Part shown: in pieces, positions 26,178-35,808 of the stretch
Layout of the letters: every line of letters begins with the position of its first letter
How positions within the stretch are numbered: position 1 is the first letter of the stretch
Assembly: GCF_039566955.1 (NCBI RefSeq)
Contig: NZ_CP154796.1
Coordinates: 930,001-994,000 of the forward strand
DNA from: Micromonospora sp. DSM 45708
Lineage (GTDB): Bacteria; Actinomycetota; Actinomycetes; Mycobacteriales; Micromonosporaceae
Direction of reading: 5' to 3'
DNA: 64,000 nucleotides
Notes under the pieces: model-generated
Told to the model about the DNA's origin: nothing
What the model saw: the letters and a program-made list of their open reading frames with translations, nothing else
Database searches by the model: none
Translations under genes and position numbers: made by a program

Positions 26178-28549
26178 GCGTCGACGGTGCGGAGGCCGGG
26201 CCGGACCTGCGGCTGGCCGGGTTCGCGGTGGCGGCCTGGCTCGCCGCGCTCGCCGGGCTGCATCTTCCCGTCCGGTCGACCACCGGGCTGGCCGCCGTCG
26301 CCGCCGTGCTCGCGCTGGTGGTGGGCCTGCACCTCGGTGGCGTGCTGGGGCGTCCCGCCGGTCCGGCCCGCCGGTACGGCTGGATCGCCGTCGCCGTCCT
26401 GCTCGGCACGCTCTGCGGGGCGGCGGCCACCGGCGCGCGGGTCGCGGTCCGCGACGCCGACGCGGTGCGCGCGTTGGTCAGCGAGCGGGCCCTGGTCACC
26501 GCCGAGCTGGTGGTCCGGGACGACCCCCGCCCGGTGCGCGGCGTGCCCGGCCGCCCGGCCACGCTGCTGGTCCGGGTCGACCTGGTACGCCTCACCGGCG
26601 CCGACGGCGGTCAGGTCACCGGCCCGGTGCGGGGTCTGGTGCTCGCCACCGACCCCGGTTGGCGGGGGCTGCTGCCGGGCCAGCGGGTCACCGCCGGTGG
26701 GCGGCTGGCCGCGCCGCGTGGCGGGGACCTGACCGCGGCGGTGCTCTCGGCCACCGGGCCGCCCACCCGGCACGGCGACGCGTCGTGGCCGCAGCGGGCG
26801 GCCGGCGTGTTGCGGTCCGGGTTGCAGCGGGCCTGCGAACCGTTGCCGGACGCTCCGGGCGGGCTGCTGCCCGGCCTGGTGGTGGGGGACACCAGCCGGC
26901 TGCCGCCCGAGGTGGAGGAGGACTTCCGGGCCACCGGGATGACGCATCTCAACGCGGTGTCCGGGTCCAACGTGGCCATCGTCGTGGGGGCGGTGCTGCT
27001 GCTGGCCCGCTGGTCGCGCGCCGGTCCGCGTACCGCCGTGGCGCTCTGCGGTCTGGCGCTTGTCGGCTTCGTCATCCTGGTGCGTCCCTCCCCGAGCGTG
27101 GTGCGTGCCGCGGCGATGGGTGCGATCGGGCTCGCCGCGCTCGCCGCCGGGCGGTCCCGGGCCGCGCTGCCCGCCCTGGCCGCGACCGTCGCCGGGCTGG
27201 TGCTGCTGGACCCGGACCTCGCCGGTGACCCGGGCTTCGCGTTGTCGGTCTGTGCCACCGGCGGGCTGCTGCTGCTCGCGCCGGGCTGGCGGGACGCGTT
27301 GCGCCGCCGGGGCGTACCGCCGGGACTGGCGGAGGCGCTGGCGGTGCCGGCCGCCGCGCAGCTCGCCTGCGGCCCGGTGATCGCCGCTCTGTCGGCGACC
27401 GTCAGCCTCGTGGCGGTGCCGGCGAACCTGCTGGTCGTGCCCGCCGTCGCGCCGGCCACGGTGCTGGGTGTGCTCGCCGCGGTGCTGTCGCCGGTGTGGC
27501 CGACCGGCGCGGAGTTCCTCGCCTGGCTGGCGAGCTGGCCGGCGCGTTGGCTGGTGGCGGTGGCGACCCACGGGGCCGGGCTGCCGGCCGGGAACCTGCC
27601 CTGGCCGGGCGGGGTGGCCGGCGGTCTGCTGCTGGCCGCCGTGAGCGTGGCGCTGCTGCTCGCCGCCCGGCGGCGTCGGGTCCGACGGCTGGTCGCGGTC
27701 GTCGTGGTCGCCGTGGTGCTGGGCGCGCTGCCGATCCGGCTGCTCGCCTCCGGGTGGCCGCCGCGCGACTGGGTGGTGGTGGCGTGCGCGGTGGGCCAGG
27801 GTGACGCGGTGGTGCTGCCGGTCGCCGCCGGCCGGGTCGTGGTGGTCGACGCCGGCCCGGAGCCGTCCGGCGTGGACGCCTGCCTGCGCCGCCTCCGCGT
27901 ACGCGAGGTGTCGTTGCTGGTGGTCAGCCACTTTCACGCCGACCACGTGGGTGGGGTCGCCGGGGTGTTCCGGGGTCGGCGGGTGGGCGCGGTGGTGGGC
28001 CCGTCCTGGTCCGAGCCGCCCTACGGGGTGGCCCAGGTGCGTGAGGCGGCCCGCCGGGGCGACGCGTCGCTCGCCCCGGTGCCGGCGGGCTGGCGTTGGC
28101 GGGCCGGTGCGGTGGAGCTGGTCGCGGCGGGGCCGCCCTACCCGCTGCGCGGCAGCCGCTCCGACCCGAACAACAATTCCCTGGTGCTGACCGCCACGGT
28201 GGCCGGCGTGCGGGTCCTGCTGGCCGGGGACGCCGAGACCGAGGAGCAGCGGGCGTTGCTGGAGACGGGGCCGGCCGGCGCGTTCCGGGCGGACGTGCTG
28301 AAGGTGGCGCACCACGGGTCGGCGTACCAGGACCCGGACTTCCTCGCCGCGGTCCGCCCGGCGGTCGCGCTGGTCTGCGTCGGTGTCGACAACGACTACG
28401 GGCACCCCAATGCCGGCCTGCTGGGTCGGTTGAGCAGGGGCGGCGCGCGGGTGATGCGTACCGACACCGACGGGGACGTGGCCGTCGTCCGGGTCGGGGC
28501 CGGCCTGGCGGTGGTGGCGCGCGGCATCGAACCGGGGCGGTCACGGTGA
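26174..28549 (+). CDS. comEC: ComEC/Rec2 family competence protein
   Basis: A 791-residue membrane protein thought to form the DNA-uptake channel. An N-terminal DUF4131/OB-type region (about 1-200) is followed by the Competence domain with many membrane helices (about 220-540; signature MTHLNAVSGSNVAIV) and a C-terminal metallo-beta-lactamase domain with SHFHADHVGG (about residue 585) and VAHHGSAYQDPDFL, a possible nuclease. All parts look intact, so the gene is probably functional. It is coupled to comEA. Confidence 0.95.
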   Translation: MSVDGAEAGPDLRLAGFAVAAWLAALAGLHLPVRSTTGLAAVAAVLALVVGLHLGGVLGRPAGPARRYGWIAVAVLLGTLCGAAATGARVAVRDADAVRALVSERALVTAELVVRDDPRPVRGVPGRPATLLVRVDLVRLTGADGGQVTGPVRGLVLATDPGWRGLLPGQRVTAGGRLAAPRGGDLTAAVLSATGPPTRHGDASWPQRAAGVLRSGLQRACEPLPDAPGGLLPGLVVGDTSRLPPEVEEDFRATGMTHLNAVSGSNVAIVVGAVLLLARWSRAGPRTAVALCGLALVGFVILVRPSPSVVRAAAMGAIGLAALAAGRSRAALPALAATVAGLVLLDPDLAGDPGFALSVCATGGLLLLAPGWRDALRRRGVPPGLAEALAVPAAAQLACGPVIAALSATVSLVAVPANLLVVPAVAPATVLGVLAAVLSPVWPTGAEFLAWLASWPARWLVAVATHGAGLPAGNLPWPGGVAGGLLLAAVSVALLLAARRRRVRRLVAVVVVAVVLGALPIRLLASGWPPRDWVVVACAVGQGDAVVLPVAAGRVVVVDAGPEPSGVDACLRRLRVREVSLLVVSHFHADHVGGVAGVFRGRRVGAVVGPSWSEPPYGVAQVREAARRGDASLAPVPAGWRWRAGAVELVAAGPPYPLRGSRSDPNNNSLVLTATVAGVRVLLAGDAETEEQRALLETGPAGAFRADVLKVAHHGSAYQDPDFLAAVRPAVALVCVGVDNDYGHPNAGLLGRLSRGGARVMRTDTDGDVAVVRVGAGLAVVARGIEPGRSR

Positions 28550-28682
28550 ACGCGCTGTGGTTCTGTCGCTATAGATGGAGGATCAAGTCAAATGTCTGGA
28601 TTTGCGCTGAGTGCGGGCTGCGCGGTCACAGTCCCCGATGAGCAGGCACGATCCGCCCGCAGGGCGTGCGAGTATGTGCGAC

Positions 28683-29654
28683 GTGACCCCCGCCAGCCTG
28701 CCTCCCATTCTGCTCGTCCTCGGCGACGAGGAGCTGCTCGCCACGCGAGCGGTCTCCGAAGCGGTCGCCCGGGCCCGCGCGGTGGACCCCGACGTGGACG
28801 TGCGGGAGTACCAGGCCGGCTCGGTGGCGGTCGGCGAGATCGACGAGATGCTGAGCCCGTCGCTGTTCGGCGGTCGCCGGGTGCTGGTGCTCCGCTCCGG
28901 CCAGGACACCCGCAAGGATCTGTCCGCCGCGCTGCTGGCGTACGCGAAGAATCCCGACCCGGACGTGCAGCTCGTGGTGCTGCACCTGGGCGGCGCCAAG
29001 GGCAAGGCGTTCGCCGACGGTCTGCGGTCGGCGGGCGCCACGGTGGTGCCGGCGGGCAAGCTCAAGGGGCACCGCGAGCGGGTCGCCTTCGTCCGGGACG
29101 AGATCCGCCGCCATGGCGGGAAGTGCGCCGAGGACGCGGCCGAGGCGCTGATCGCCGCGGTCGGCAACGACCTGCGTGAGCTGGCCGCCGCCTGCTCGCA
29201 GCTCGTCGCCGACACCGACGGGCGGATCGACGCCGAGACGGTCGCCCGCTACTACCGGGGCCGGGTCGAGGTGACCGGCTTCACCGTGGCCGACGCGACG
29301 ATGGTCGGCGACGTTCCCGGTGCCCTGGAGGCGCTGCGCTGGGCGCTGCACGTCGGGGTCGATCCGGTGCCCATCGCCGACGCGCTCGCCGACGGCGTGC
29401 GGACCGTGGCCCGGGTCGCCTCGGCCGGGCGGGGCAGCGCCTACCAGCTCGCCAGCAGCCTGGGCATGCCGGCGTGGAAGATCGAGCGGGCCCAACGCCA
29501 GAGTCGGGGCTGGACGCCGGAGGGCCTGGTCGAGGCGATGCGGGCCGCCGCCGAGTGCAACGCGGCCGTCAAGGGCGGCGCCGACGACCGGGCGTACGCG
29601 TTGGAGCGGGCCGTCTTCTCGGTGGCCGCGGCCCGGCAGGGCGGCGTCCGGTGA
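28683..29654 (+). CDS. holA: DNA polymerase III subunit delta
   Basis: A 323-residue clamp-loader subunit. The start of the conserved region is PPILLVLGDEELLATRAV, followed by the LFGGRRVLVLRSG segment, NDLRELAAACSQL and the C-terminal helical domain ending AVFSVAAARQGG. The GTG at 28683 is preferred: GAGTAT lies 7 nt upstream and no ribosome-binding site is seen. ATG at 28674 would add three residues. holA directly after comEC is conserved in bacteria. Confidence 0.93.
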   Translation: MTPASLPPILLVLGDEELLATRAVSEAVARARAVDPDVDVREYQAGSVAVGEIDEMLSPSLFGGRRVLVLRSGQDTRKDLSAALLAYAKNPDPDVQLVVLHLGGAKGKAFADGLRSAGATVVPAGKLKGHRERVAFVRDEIRRHGGKCAEDAAEALIAAVGNDLRELAAACSQLVADTDGRIDAETVARYYRGRVEVTGFTVADATMVGDVPGALEALRWALHVGVDPVPIADALADGVRTVARVASAGRGSAYQLASSLGMPAWKIERAQRQSRGWTPEGLVEAMRAAAECNAAVKGGADDRAYALERAVFSVAAARQGGVR

Positions 29655-30154
29655 CCCGGGCGTGGTCGACCCTGCCGACGGACGAGGACCGTTTCCGGCC
29701 CCTCTACGCCCGGGCGCTCGGCCTGCGCTTCGTCAACCCGGGTGGGGTGCTCTGCTTCGTCTTCTTCGAGGGCGCGGTGGCGTTGGCCGTGCTGCTCTCG
29801 CTCGCCGAGTTGGTGAGCTGGTGGGCGGTGCTGGTGCTGCCGACGGCCGTGGCGGCCATGGTCAAACTCAACGACGTGGTGGCCGAGATCGTGATCCGTA
29901 CCGCGGCCCAGGTGCCCGACCAGGAGCGGGACCGCTTCCGCCGGCAGATGGAGCCGGTCGTCGGGCGGGCGCGGGTGCCGGCCACGGTCCGGGCGGTGCC
30001 CGGTGGCCTGAGCCTGCCCGGCGACGACCGGGGTGCGACCCGTTCGGCGGTTCCGTACCACCGGGCGGGGCGCGCGGCGTTGCCGCTCGACCGGCCCGAC
30101 GAGCGGGGCCGGCGGGCCACTTCCGAGATCACCTGGCCCGATTCCTTCCGCTGA
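29651..30154 (+). CDS. hypothetical membrane protein downstream of holA
   Basis: A 167-residue protein whose GTG overlaps the holA stop. Two hydrophobic helices (about residues 34-52 and 56-75: GVLCFVFFEGAVALAVLLSL and SWWAVLVLPTAVAAMVKL) form a hairpin, followed by a cytoplasmic arginine-rich tail. No family is recognised. Coupling to holA says only that it shares the transcript. Confidence 0.75.
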   Translation: MTRAWSTLPTDEDRFRPLYARALGLRFVNPGGVLCFVFFEGAVALAVLLSLAELVSWWAVLVLPTAVAAMVKLNDVVAEIVIRTAAQVPDQERDRFRRQMEPVVGRARVPATVRAVPGGLSLPGDDRGATRSAVPYHRAGRAALPLDRPDERGRRATSEITWPDSFR

Positions 30155-30465
30155 CCGCCGGTAGTGCCGCCCCGCCACTCCCGTGCGGCTCCGCCGGGCT
30201 GCGCCGGCTCGCGTGCTCCCCGAGGTCGACGCCGACGAGGACGGCCCGGAGCGCCGGACCGCGTGGCGACGCGCCTGCTCCAGCCATCGCGAGATCTCGG
30301 AGGCGAACGAGCCCCAAAGGGCAGAATCTTGCCGGATCTCGACCGTTCGGGCGCGGAGCGGAGCTGTCGGGAGCCGCGTTGGCTCACTGCCCTGGACGGA
30401 GAACGCGGACAGCCGGAAGCCCCGGGGCGGTGGCCCCGGGGCTTCCGGTCGGGTCTACGGTCTCG
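30155..30465. other. intergenic region between convergent genes
   Basis: 311 bp with no credible gene. The last 50 bp hold the rpsT terminator. The rest (Arg/Pro-rich in every frame) shows no feature I can name. Confidence 0.5.
30413..30448 (-). terminator. intrinsic terminator of rpsT
   Basis: A 15-bp perfect stem (CCGGAAGCCCCGGGG with its complement) and a 6-nt loop lie 18 bp past the rpsT stop on the minus strand. It may also stop transcripts from the plus-strand side. Confidence 0.85.
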
Positions 30466-30732
30466 TCAGGCCGAGAACGAGGCGACGCGCTTGGCGATCG
30501 CCGACTTCCGGTTCGCCGCCTGGTTGGCGTGGATGACACCCTTGCTGGCGGCCTTGTCCAGCTTCCGGGTGGCCTCCTGCATGAGCACAGTGGCCTTCTC
30601 GGCGTCGCCCGCCTCGGCAGCCTCGTGGAACTTTCGGATGGCGGTCTTCAGCGACGACTTGACCGACTTGTTACGCAGCCGGCGCTTCTCGTTCTGCCGG
30701 TTGCGCTTGATCTGGGACTTGATGTTCGCCAC
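30466..30732 (-). CDS. rpsT: 30S ribosomal protein S20
   Basis: An 88-residue, very basic protein starting [22 protein letters not shown], the S20 signature, with the helical [24 protein letters not shown] segment. It binds 16S rRNA in the body of the small subunit. It is a single-gene unit with its own promoter and terminator. Confidence 0.98.
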   Translation of the reverse strand: MANIKSQIKRNRQNEKRRLRNKSVKSSLKTAIRKFHEAAEAGDAEKATVLMQEATRKLDKAASKGVIHANQAANRKSAIAKRVASFSA

Positions 30733-30810
30733 GCGACAGCCTCGTCTTGATAGCTCGGGTTGGTCAGCTTGCGTACGCGACGAGCATGCGTCATCGCCGC
30801 GCGAATGGTC

Positions 30811-30839
30811 AGGCTACCAGGTCGCCCGGGACGAGCCAA
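30811..30839 (-). promoter_or_regulatory. sigma-70-type promoter of rpsT
   Basis: Read on the minus strand: TTGGCT (30839-30834), a 17-nt spacer, TAGCCT (30816-30811), about 80 nt before the ATG. The match to the primary sigma-factor consensus is good. Confidence 0.65.
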
Positions 30840-30872
30840 AACGCCTCCCGAACGCGCCGGTCAGCAGGGCTG

Positions 30873-30916
30873 AGAGGGGGCCCCTTCGCTACCGGGGACG
30901 TCAAGCGGGGCCCCTC
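30873..30916. terminator. GC-rich hairpin between rpsT promoter and phosphotransferase gene
   Basis: GGGGCCCC...AGCGGGGCCCC arms form an imperfect stem just after the 3' end of the minus-strand phosphotransferase gene; a likely terminator for it. Confidence 0.55.
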
Positions 30917-30925
30917 CTTGCCCGG

Positions 30926-31924
30926 TCAGGCCCAGCCTCGACGGGCGGTCAGCCAGGCGAGTGCCTGTGTGCCGCTCCACCGCTGGTGGGACCGCAGGTG
31001 CGGGGAGGCGGTCGACGGTCCGGCGGCGGCGCCGGTGAGGAAGTAGCCGGCGAGTGCGGCGAGGCTCACGTCCAGCGCGTCCGGGGGCGCCCCGGCGGTC
31101 ACCGGGTGACCGGCGAAGGCGGTGTCCGCGTCGAGGCCGCTGGCGTACCCGGTGAGCAGCAGGCCGGCCAGGTCGAACCAGGCGGGCCCGTGGCAGAGCC
31201 AGGGCCAGTCGCAGAGCCAGGCGCGACCGTCGGCGTCGATCAGGAGGTTGTCCACCCGCAGGTCGCCGTGGGCCAGCCCGGGGGCGGCGTCGGCGTACCC
31301 GGGCAGGCGGGACTCCAGCGCGACCAGTTCCGCCAGCGGGGCACCCGCCGCCGGCTCGGGCAGCGGTTCGCGGCCGGCGGCCACCTCGCCCCACCACAGG
31401 ATGTCGTCGCGGGCCAGGTCGGCCAGGCGCGGCAGTCCGAGCGCGACGAGCGGCGCGGGCGGGTCGGCGAGCGCGGCGGCCACCCGGGCGTACGCGGCGA
31501 GGGCCGCCGCCAGCTCGGCCGGGTCCCAGGGCAGCCGGGGGGTGCGCCCGTCGATCGCGTCGAGCGCGAGCGCGTACCAGCCGGCCGCGGTCAACGCCCA
31601 GCGTGGCCGGGGCACCGGCAAACCGGCGGGGAGCCGGGCCAGGATCGCGGCCTCGCGGGCGTACCAGTCGACCAGGTGCCGCTGCCCGGTCAGCGCCGCC
31701 GCCTTGACGAACACCCGGTCGCCGGTCGGGCCGGTCAGCACGGCGGCGAAGCCGCGCGTGAAGCCGCCGCCGGCCACCCGGACCGCGGCCGGTGGGCCGC
31801 CGAGCCGGGCCGCCAGCGCGTCGCGCAGCCCGTCCGGCAGGTCGGCCCAGCCGGGTCGTTCGGCTGTCTCCCCGTACGGGACGGGCGGTAGCGAGATCGC
31901 ACGCACCGCATCATGCTGCCGCAC
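30926..31924 (-). CDS. aminoglycoside phosphotransferase (APH) family protein
   Basis: A 332-residue kinase-like protein with the catalytic loop HGDLRVDNLLID and the metal-binding DWPWLCHGPAWFDLAG that follows, typical of the APH/choline-kinase fold. An N-lobe ATP-binding region is at about GGGFTRGFAAVL. Family members phosphorylate many small molecules; nothing here shows antibiotic resistance. The GTG at 31924 is chosen because GGAGG is 8 nt upstream, while the two GTG codons further up overlap or abut that site. Confidence 0.85.
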   Translation of the reverse strand: MRQHDAVRAISLPPVPYGETAERPGWADLPDGLRDALAARLGGPPAAVRVAGGGFTRGFAAVLTGPTGDRVFVKAAALTGQRHLVDWYAREAAILARLPAGLPVPRPRWALTAAGWYALALDAIDGRTPRLPWDPAELAAALAAYARVAAALADPPAPLVALGLPRLADLARDDILWWGEVAAGREPLPEPAAGAPLAELVALESRLPGYADAAPGLAHGDLRVDNLLIDADGRAWLCDWPWLCHGPAWFDLAGLLLTGYASGLDADTAFAGHPVTAGAPPDALDVSLAALAGYFLTGAAAGPSTASPHLRSHQRWSGTQALAWLTARRGWA

Positions 31925-31980
31925 CGCCACCACCTCCGGGTGTGGACGGCGCGTCGGTGGGGTCTGCCAGACTGCCGACC

Positions 31981-32517
31981 ATGAGGACCGAGGACTTCTG
32001 GCAGTTGATCGACCAGGCCCGGGCCGGTGCCGGGGGAGAGGCCGACGCGGTCGCGGTGCGGGCGGTCGCGCTGCTCGCCGAGCGCGATCCGGAGGAGATC
32101 GTCGGGTACGCCCACCACCAGCGGCGGGTGCTCGCCGCCTCCTACCGGGTCGACCTGTGGGGCGCGGCGTACCTGATCAACGGCGGCGCCTCGGACGACG
32201 GCTTCGAATATTTCCGGGGCTGGCTCATGACGCAGGGTCGGGACGTCTTCGCCCGGGCGGTGACCGAGCCGGATTCGCTGGCCGCGTTGCCCCGGGTCCG
32301 GGCCGCCGCGCTCAGCGGCGAGGAGTTCGAGTGCGAGCGGATGCTGTCGGTGCCCTGGGAGGCGTACCGGCAGGCCACCGCGTCCGAGTTGCCGGCCGAT
32401 CGTGATCCGGTGAAGGTGCCGGACCTGAACGACTTCTGGGACTTCGACGACGAGGAGGAGGCCCGCCGCCGGCTGCCCGGGCTGGCCGCGCTCTTCGTCG
32501 AGCCGCCGGCGGAGTGA
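31981..32517 (+). CDS. DUF4240 domain protein
   Basis: A 178-residue cytoplasmic protein starting MRTEDFWQLIDQARAGAGG. The FWQLID start, the LWGAAYLINGGASDDGFEYFRGWLMTQGR segment and EFECERMLSVPWEAY fit the DUF4240 family, common in actinobacteria and of unknown function. CAGACT lies 7 nt before the ATG, which may be leaderless. It is divergent from the phosphotransferase gene. Confidence 0.85.
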   Translation: MRTEDFWQLIDQARAGAGGEADAVAVRAVALLAERDPEEIVGYAHHQRRVLAASYRVDLWGAAYLINGGASDDGFEYFRGWLMTQGRDVFARAVTEPDSLAALPRVRAAALSGEEFECERMLSVPWEAYRQATASELPADRDPVKVPDLNDFWDFDDEEEARRRLPGLAALFVEPPAE

Positions 32518-32645
32518 GGCCCCGCGCGGCGGCGGACGGCCGGGCAGTGCCGGGGGAGCCCGGGCGCGCGCCGGACGACGTGGGAGCATAGAGGGGGCCG
32601 GCGGCGCGCCGGCCCGCTCACGTCAGCCGACCAGAACGGACCGCT

Positions 32646-34523
<1,878 letters not shown>

Positions 34524-34536
34524 CCCTCGACGCCCA

Positions 34537-34577
34537 CGAACCGGCCGGCACCCTCCGCGAGGGTGTCGGCCGGTTCG
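34537..34577 (+). terminator. terminator after lepA
   Basis: A 19-bp stem (CGAACCGGCCGGCACCCTC with a complement carrying one G-U pair) and a 3-nt loop, 14 bp past the lepA stop. Confidence 0.85.
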
Positions 34578-34672
34578 CGTACTCAGGAAATTTTCAGCTC
34601 CCCGGAAACGCTCCCACCTGGGCTTTCGTGCCGTCGGGTCGGTCCGTGGCCGGCCGGACGGTGATTCGGCCG

Positions 34673-34698
34673 GTTTCGGTTTTCGGCCGGTCGGGAAC
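34673..34698 (+). promoter_or_regulatory. stress-type (sigma-B/F-like) promoter, GlsB copy 1
   Basis: GTTT (34673-34676), a 16-nt spacer, GGGAAC (34693-34698), 60 nt before the GTG start. The same pair with the same spacing precedes copy 2. It resembles the sigma-B pattern GTTT-N14-16-GGGTAY, but with GGGAAC. Confidence 0.55.
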
Positions 34699-34757
34699 TT
34701 ACCGGTCACGACAGCAACCGCACAGAACGTGCGAAACCGCTTATAGGAGGACCGACC

Positions 34758-35042
34758 GTGGAGTTCACCGTCTGGGGCATCATCACCGCGCTGATCGTCG
34801 GCCTGATCGTCGGCGCGCTGGGCCGGCTGGTCGTGCCGGGCCGGCAGAACATGCCGATGTGGCTGCACATGCTGATCGGTGTGGGCGCCGCGCTGCTGGG
34901 CACGATCGTCGCCCGGGCGTCCGGCTTCGCCGACACCGCCGGCATCGACTGGCGTGAGCTGCTGCTGCAGGTGCTCTTCGCCGCCATCGCCGTGGCCCTG
35001 GTGGCCGGGGTCGGTCGCCGGCGGGGCGTCACCCACCACTGA
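34758..35042 (+). CDS. GlsB/YeaQ/YmgE family stress membrane protein, copy 1
   Basis: A 94-residue protein with three predicted helices: about 5-25 (WGIITALIVGLIVGALGRLV), 36-55 (MWLHMLIGVGAALLGTIVAR) and 68-86. The GlsB signature GxIVGALGRLVVPG is present. Members of this family are induced by stress and their function is unclear. GTG start with AGGAGG 9 nt upstream. It is nearly identical to the next gene (35303); the promoter and terminator are duplicated too. Confidence 0.9.
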   Translation: MEFTVWGIITALIVGLIVGALGRLVVPGRQNMPMWLHMLIGVGAALLGTIVARASGFADTAGIDWRELLLQVLFAAIAVALVAGVGRRRGVTHH

Positions 35043-35061
35043 CCGCGTCATTGAGGCGCCT

Positions 35062-35097
35062 CGACGGGCGCCCGGCCTTCCGGCCGGGCGCCCGTCG
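35062..35097 (+). terminator. terminator of GlsB copy 1
   Basis: CGACGGGCGCCCGGCC with its perfect 16-bp complement and a TTCC loop. The same sequence with an ACC loop follows copy 2. Confidence 0.85.
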
Positions 35098-35214
35098 CCG
35101 TTTCGCATTGAAGTCGGTGGGTTGACCAATGGTGTGGGTGATGGCGGTAGCTGCCCGCATTCGGACGAGAATCCCCAGCTCAGAGCGGCACCGAACAATT
35201 CGTCACCGGAGTCG

Positions 35215-35240
35215 GTTTGGATTTTTCGGCGGTCGGGAAC
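35215..35240 (+). promoter_or_regulatory. stress-type (sigma-B/F-like) promoter, GlsB copy 2
   Basis: GTTT (35215-35218), a 16-nt spacer, GGGAAC (35235-35240). The region around it (TCGGGAAC...GTCACGACAG) is conserved with copy 1 while the rest of the leader has diverged. Confidence 0.55.
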
Positions 35241-35302
35241 CTAGCAGTCACGACAGAAACCACACGACATCGTGTGACACGATCTGAAGGAGGAGGGCGA
35301 CC

Positions 35303-35587
35303 ATGGAGCTCACCGTTTGGGGCATCATCACGGCGCTGGTCGTTGGTCTGATCGTCGGCGCGCTGGGCCGGCTGGTCGTGCCGGGCCGGCAGAACATGCC
35401 GATGTGGCTGCACATGCTGATCGGCGTCGGTGCCGCACTGCTGGGCACGATCGTCGCCCGGGCCTCCGGCTTCGCCGACACCGCCGGCATCGACTGGCGT
35501 GAGCTGATGTTGCAGGTGCTCTTCGCCGCCATCGCCGTGGCCCTGGTGGCCGGCGTCGGCCGCCGGCGGAGCGTCTCGCGCTACTGA
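35303..35587 (+). CDS. GlsB/YeaQ/YmgE family stress membrane protein, copy 2
   Basis: A 94-residue paralogue of the gene at 34758 with only about eight residue differences, mostly conservative and near the ends (I/V at residue 13, L/M in WRELMLQ, and the last six residues). It has the same three-helix fold and an ATG with AGGAGGAGGG upstream. The tandem arrangement with conserved control elements shows recent duplication or gene conversion. Confidence 0.9.
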   Translation: MELTVWGIITALVVGLIVGALGRLVVPGRQNMPMWLHMLIGVGAALLGTIVARASGFADTAGIDWRELMLQVLFAAIAVALVAGVGRRRSVSRY

Positions 35588-35604
35588 CCCCGCCCCACAA
35601 CGCT

Positions 35605-35637
35605 CGACGGGCGCCCGGCCACCGGCCGGGCGCCCGT
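35605..35637 (+). terminator. terminator of GlsB copy 2
   Basis: A 14-bp perfect core stem (ACGGGCGCCCGGCC) and a 3-nt loop, followed by TCG; duplicated from copy 1. Confidence 0.85.
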
Positions 35638-35742
35638 TCGCGTACTCCCGCTCTGACCTGCCCGGACGGCACCCCTGCCGGCCGGGCGTCCGGCTGCGAT
35701 ACCGTCGCCTCGGCCGCCCGCCGCACCCACCCCCTGTTGTAA

Positions 35743-35755
35743 AGGAAATTTTCCT
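35743..35755 (+). promoter_or_regulatory. putative ROK-type repressor operator before the sugar importer
   Basis: AGGAAA-T-TTTCCT is a perfect palindrome in an A+T-rich island, flanked by TTGTAA and ACTAAG. It is centred about 60 bp before the gene start. A+T-rich TTTCCT palindromes are known operators of ROK (XylR/NagC-like) sugar repressors. No regulator gene is nearby. Confidence 0.5.
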
Positions 35756-35808
35756 ACTAAGGTGCGGCGGAGAAGGTTAGTGCCAAACGGCCCTGAGGGA
35801 GATATGGC

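Noticed and set aside
28592-29179. Open frame overlapping holA in another frame
   Set aside because: It has a good GGAGG start but becomes Arg/Pro-rich shadow sequence inside holA.
30926-31924. Antibiotic-resistance kinase
   Set aside because: The APH fold serves many substrates; no resistance-specific neighbours or motifs were seen.
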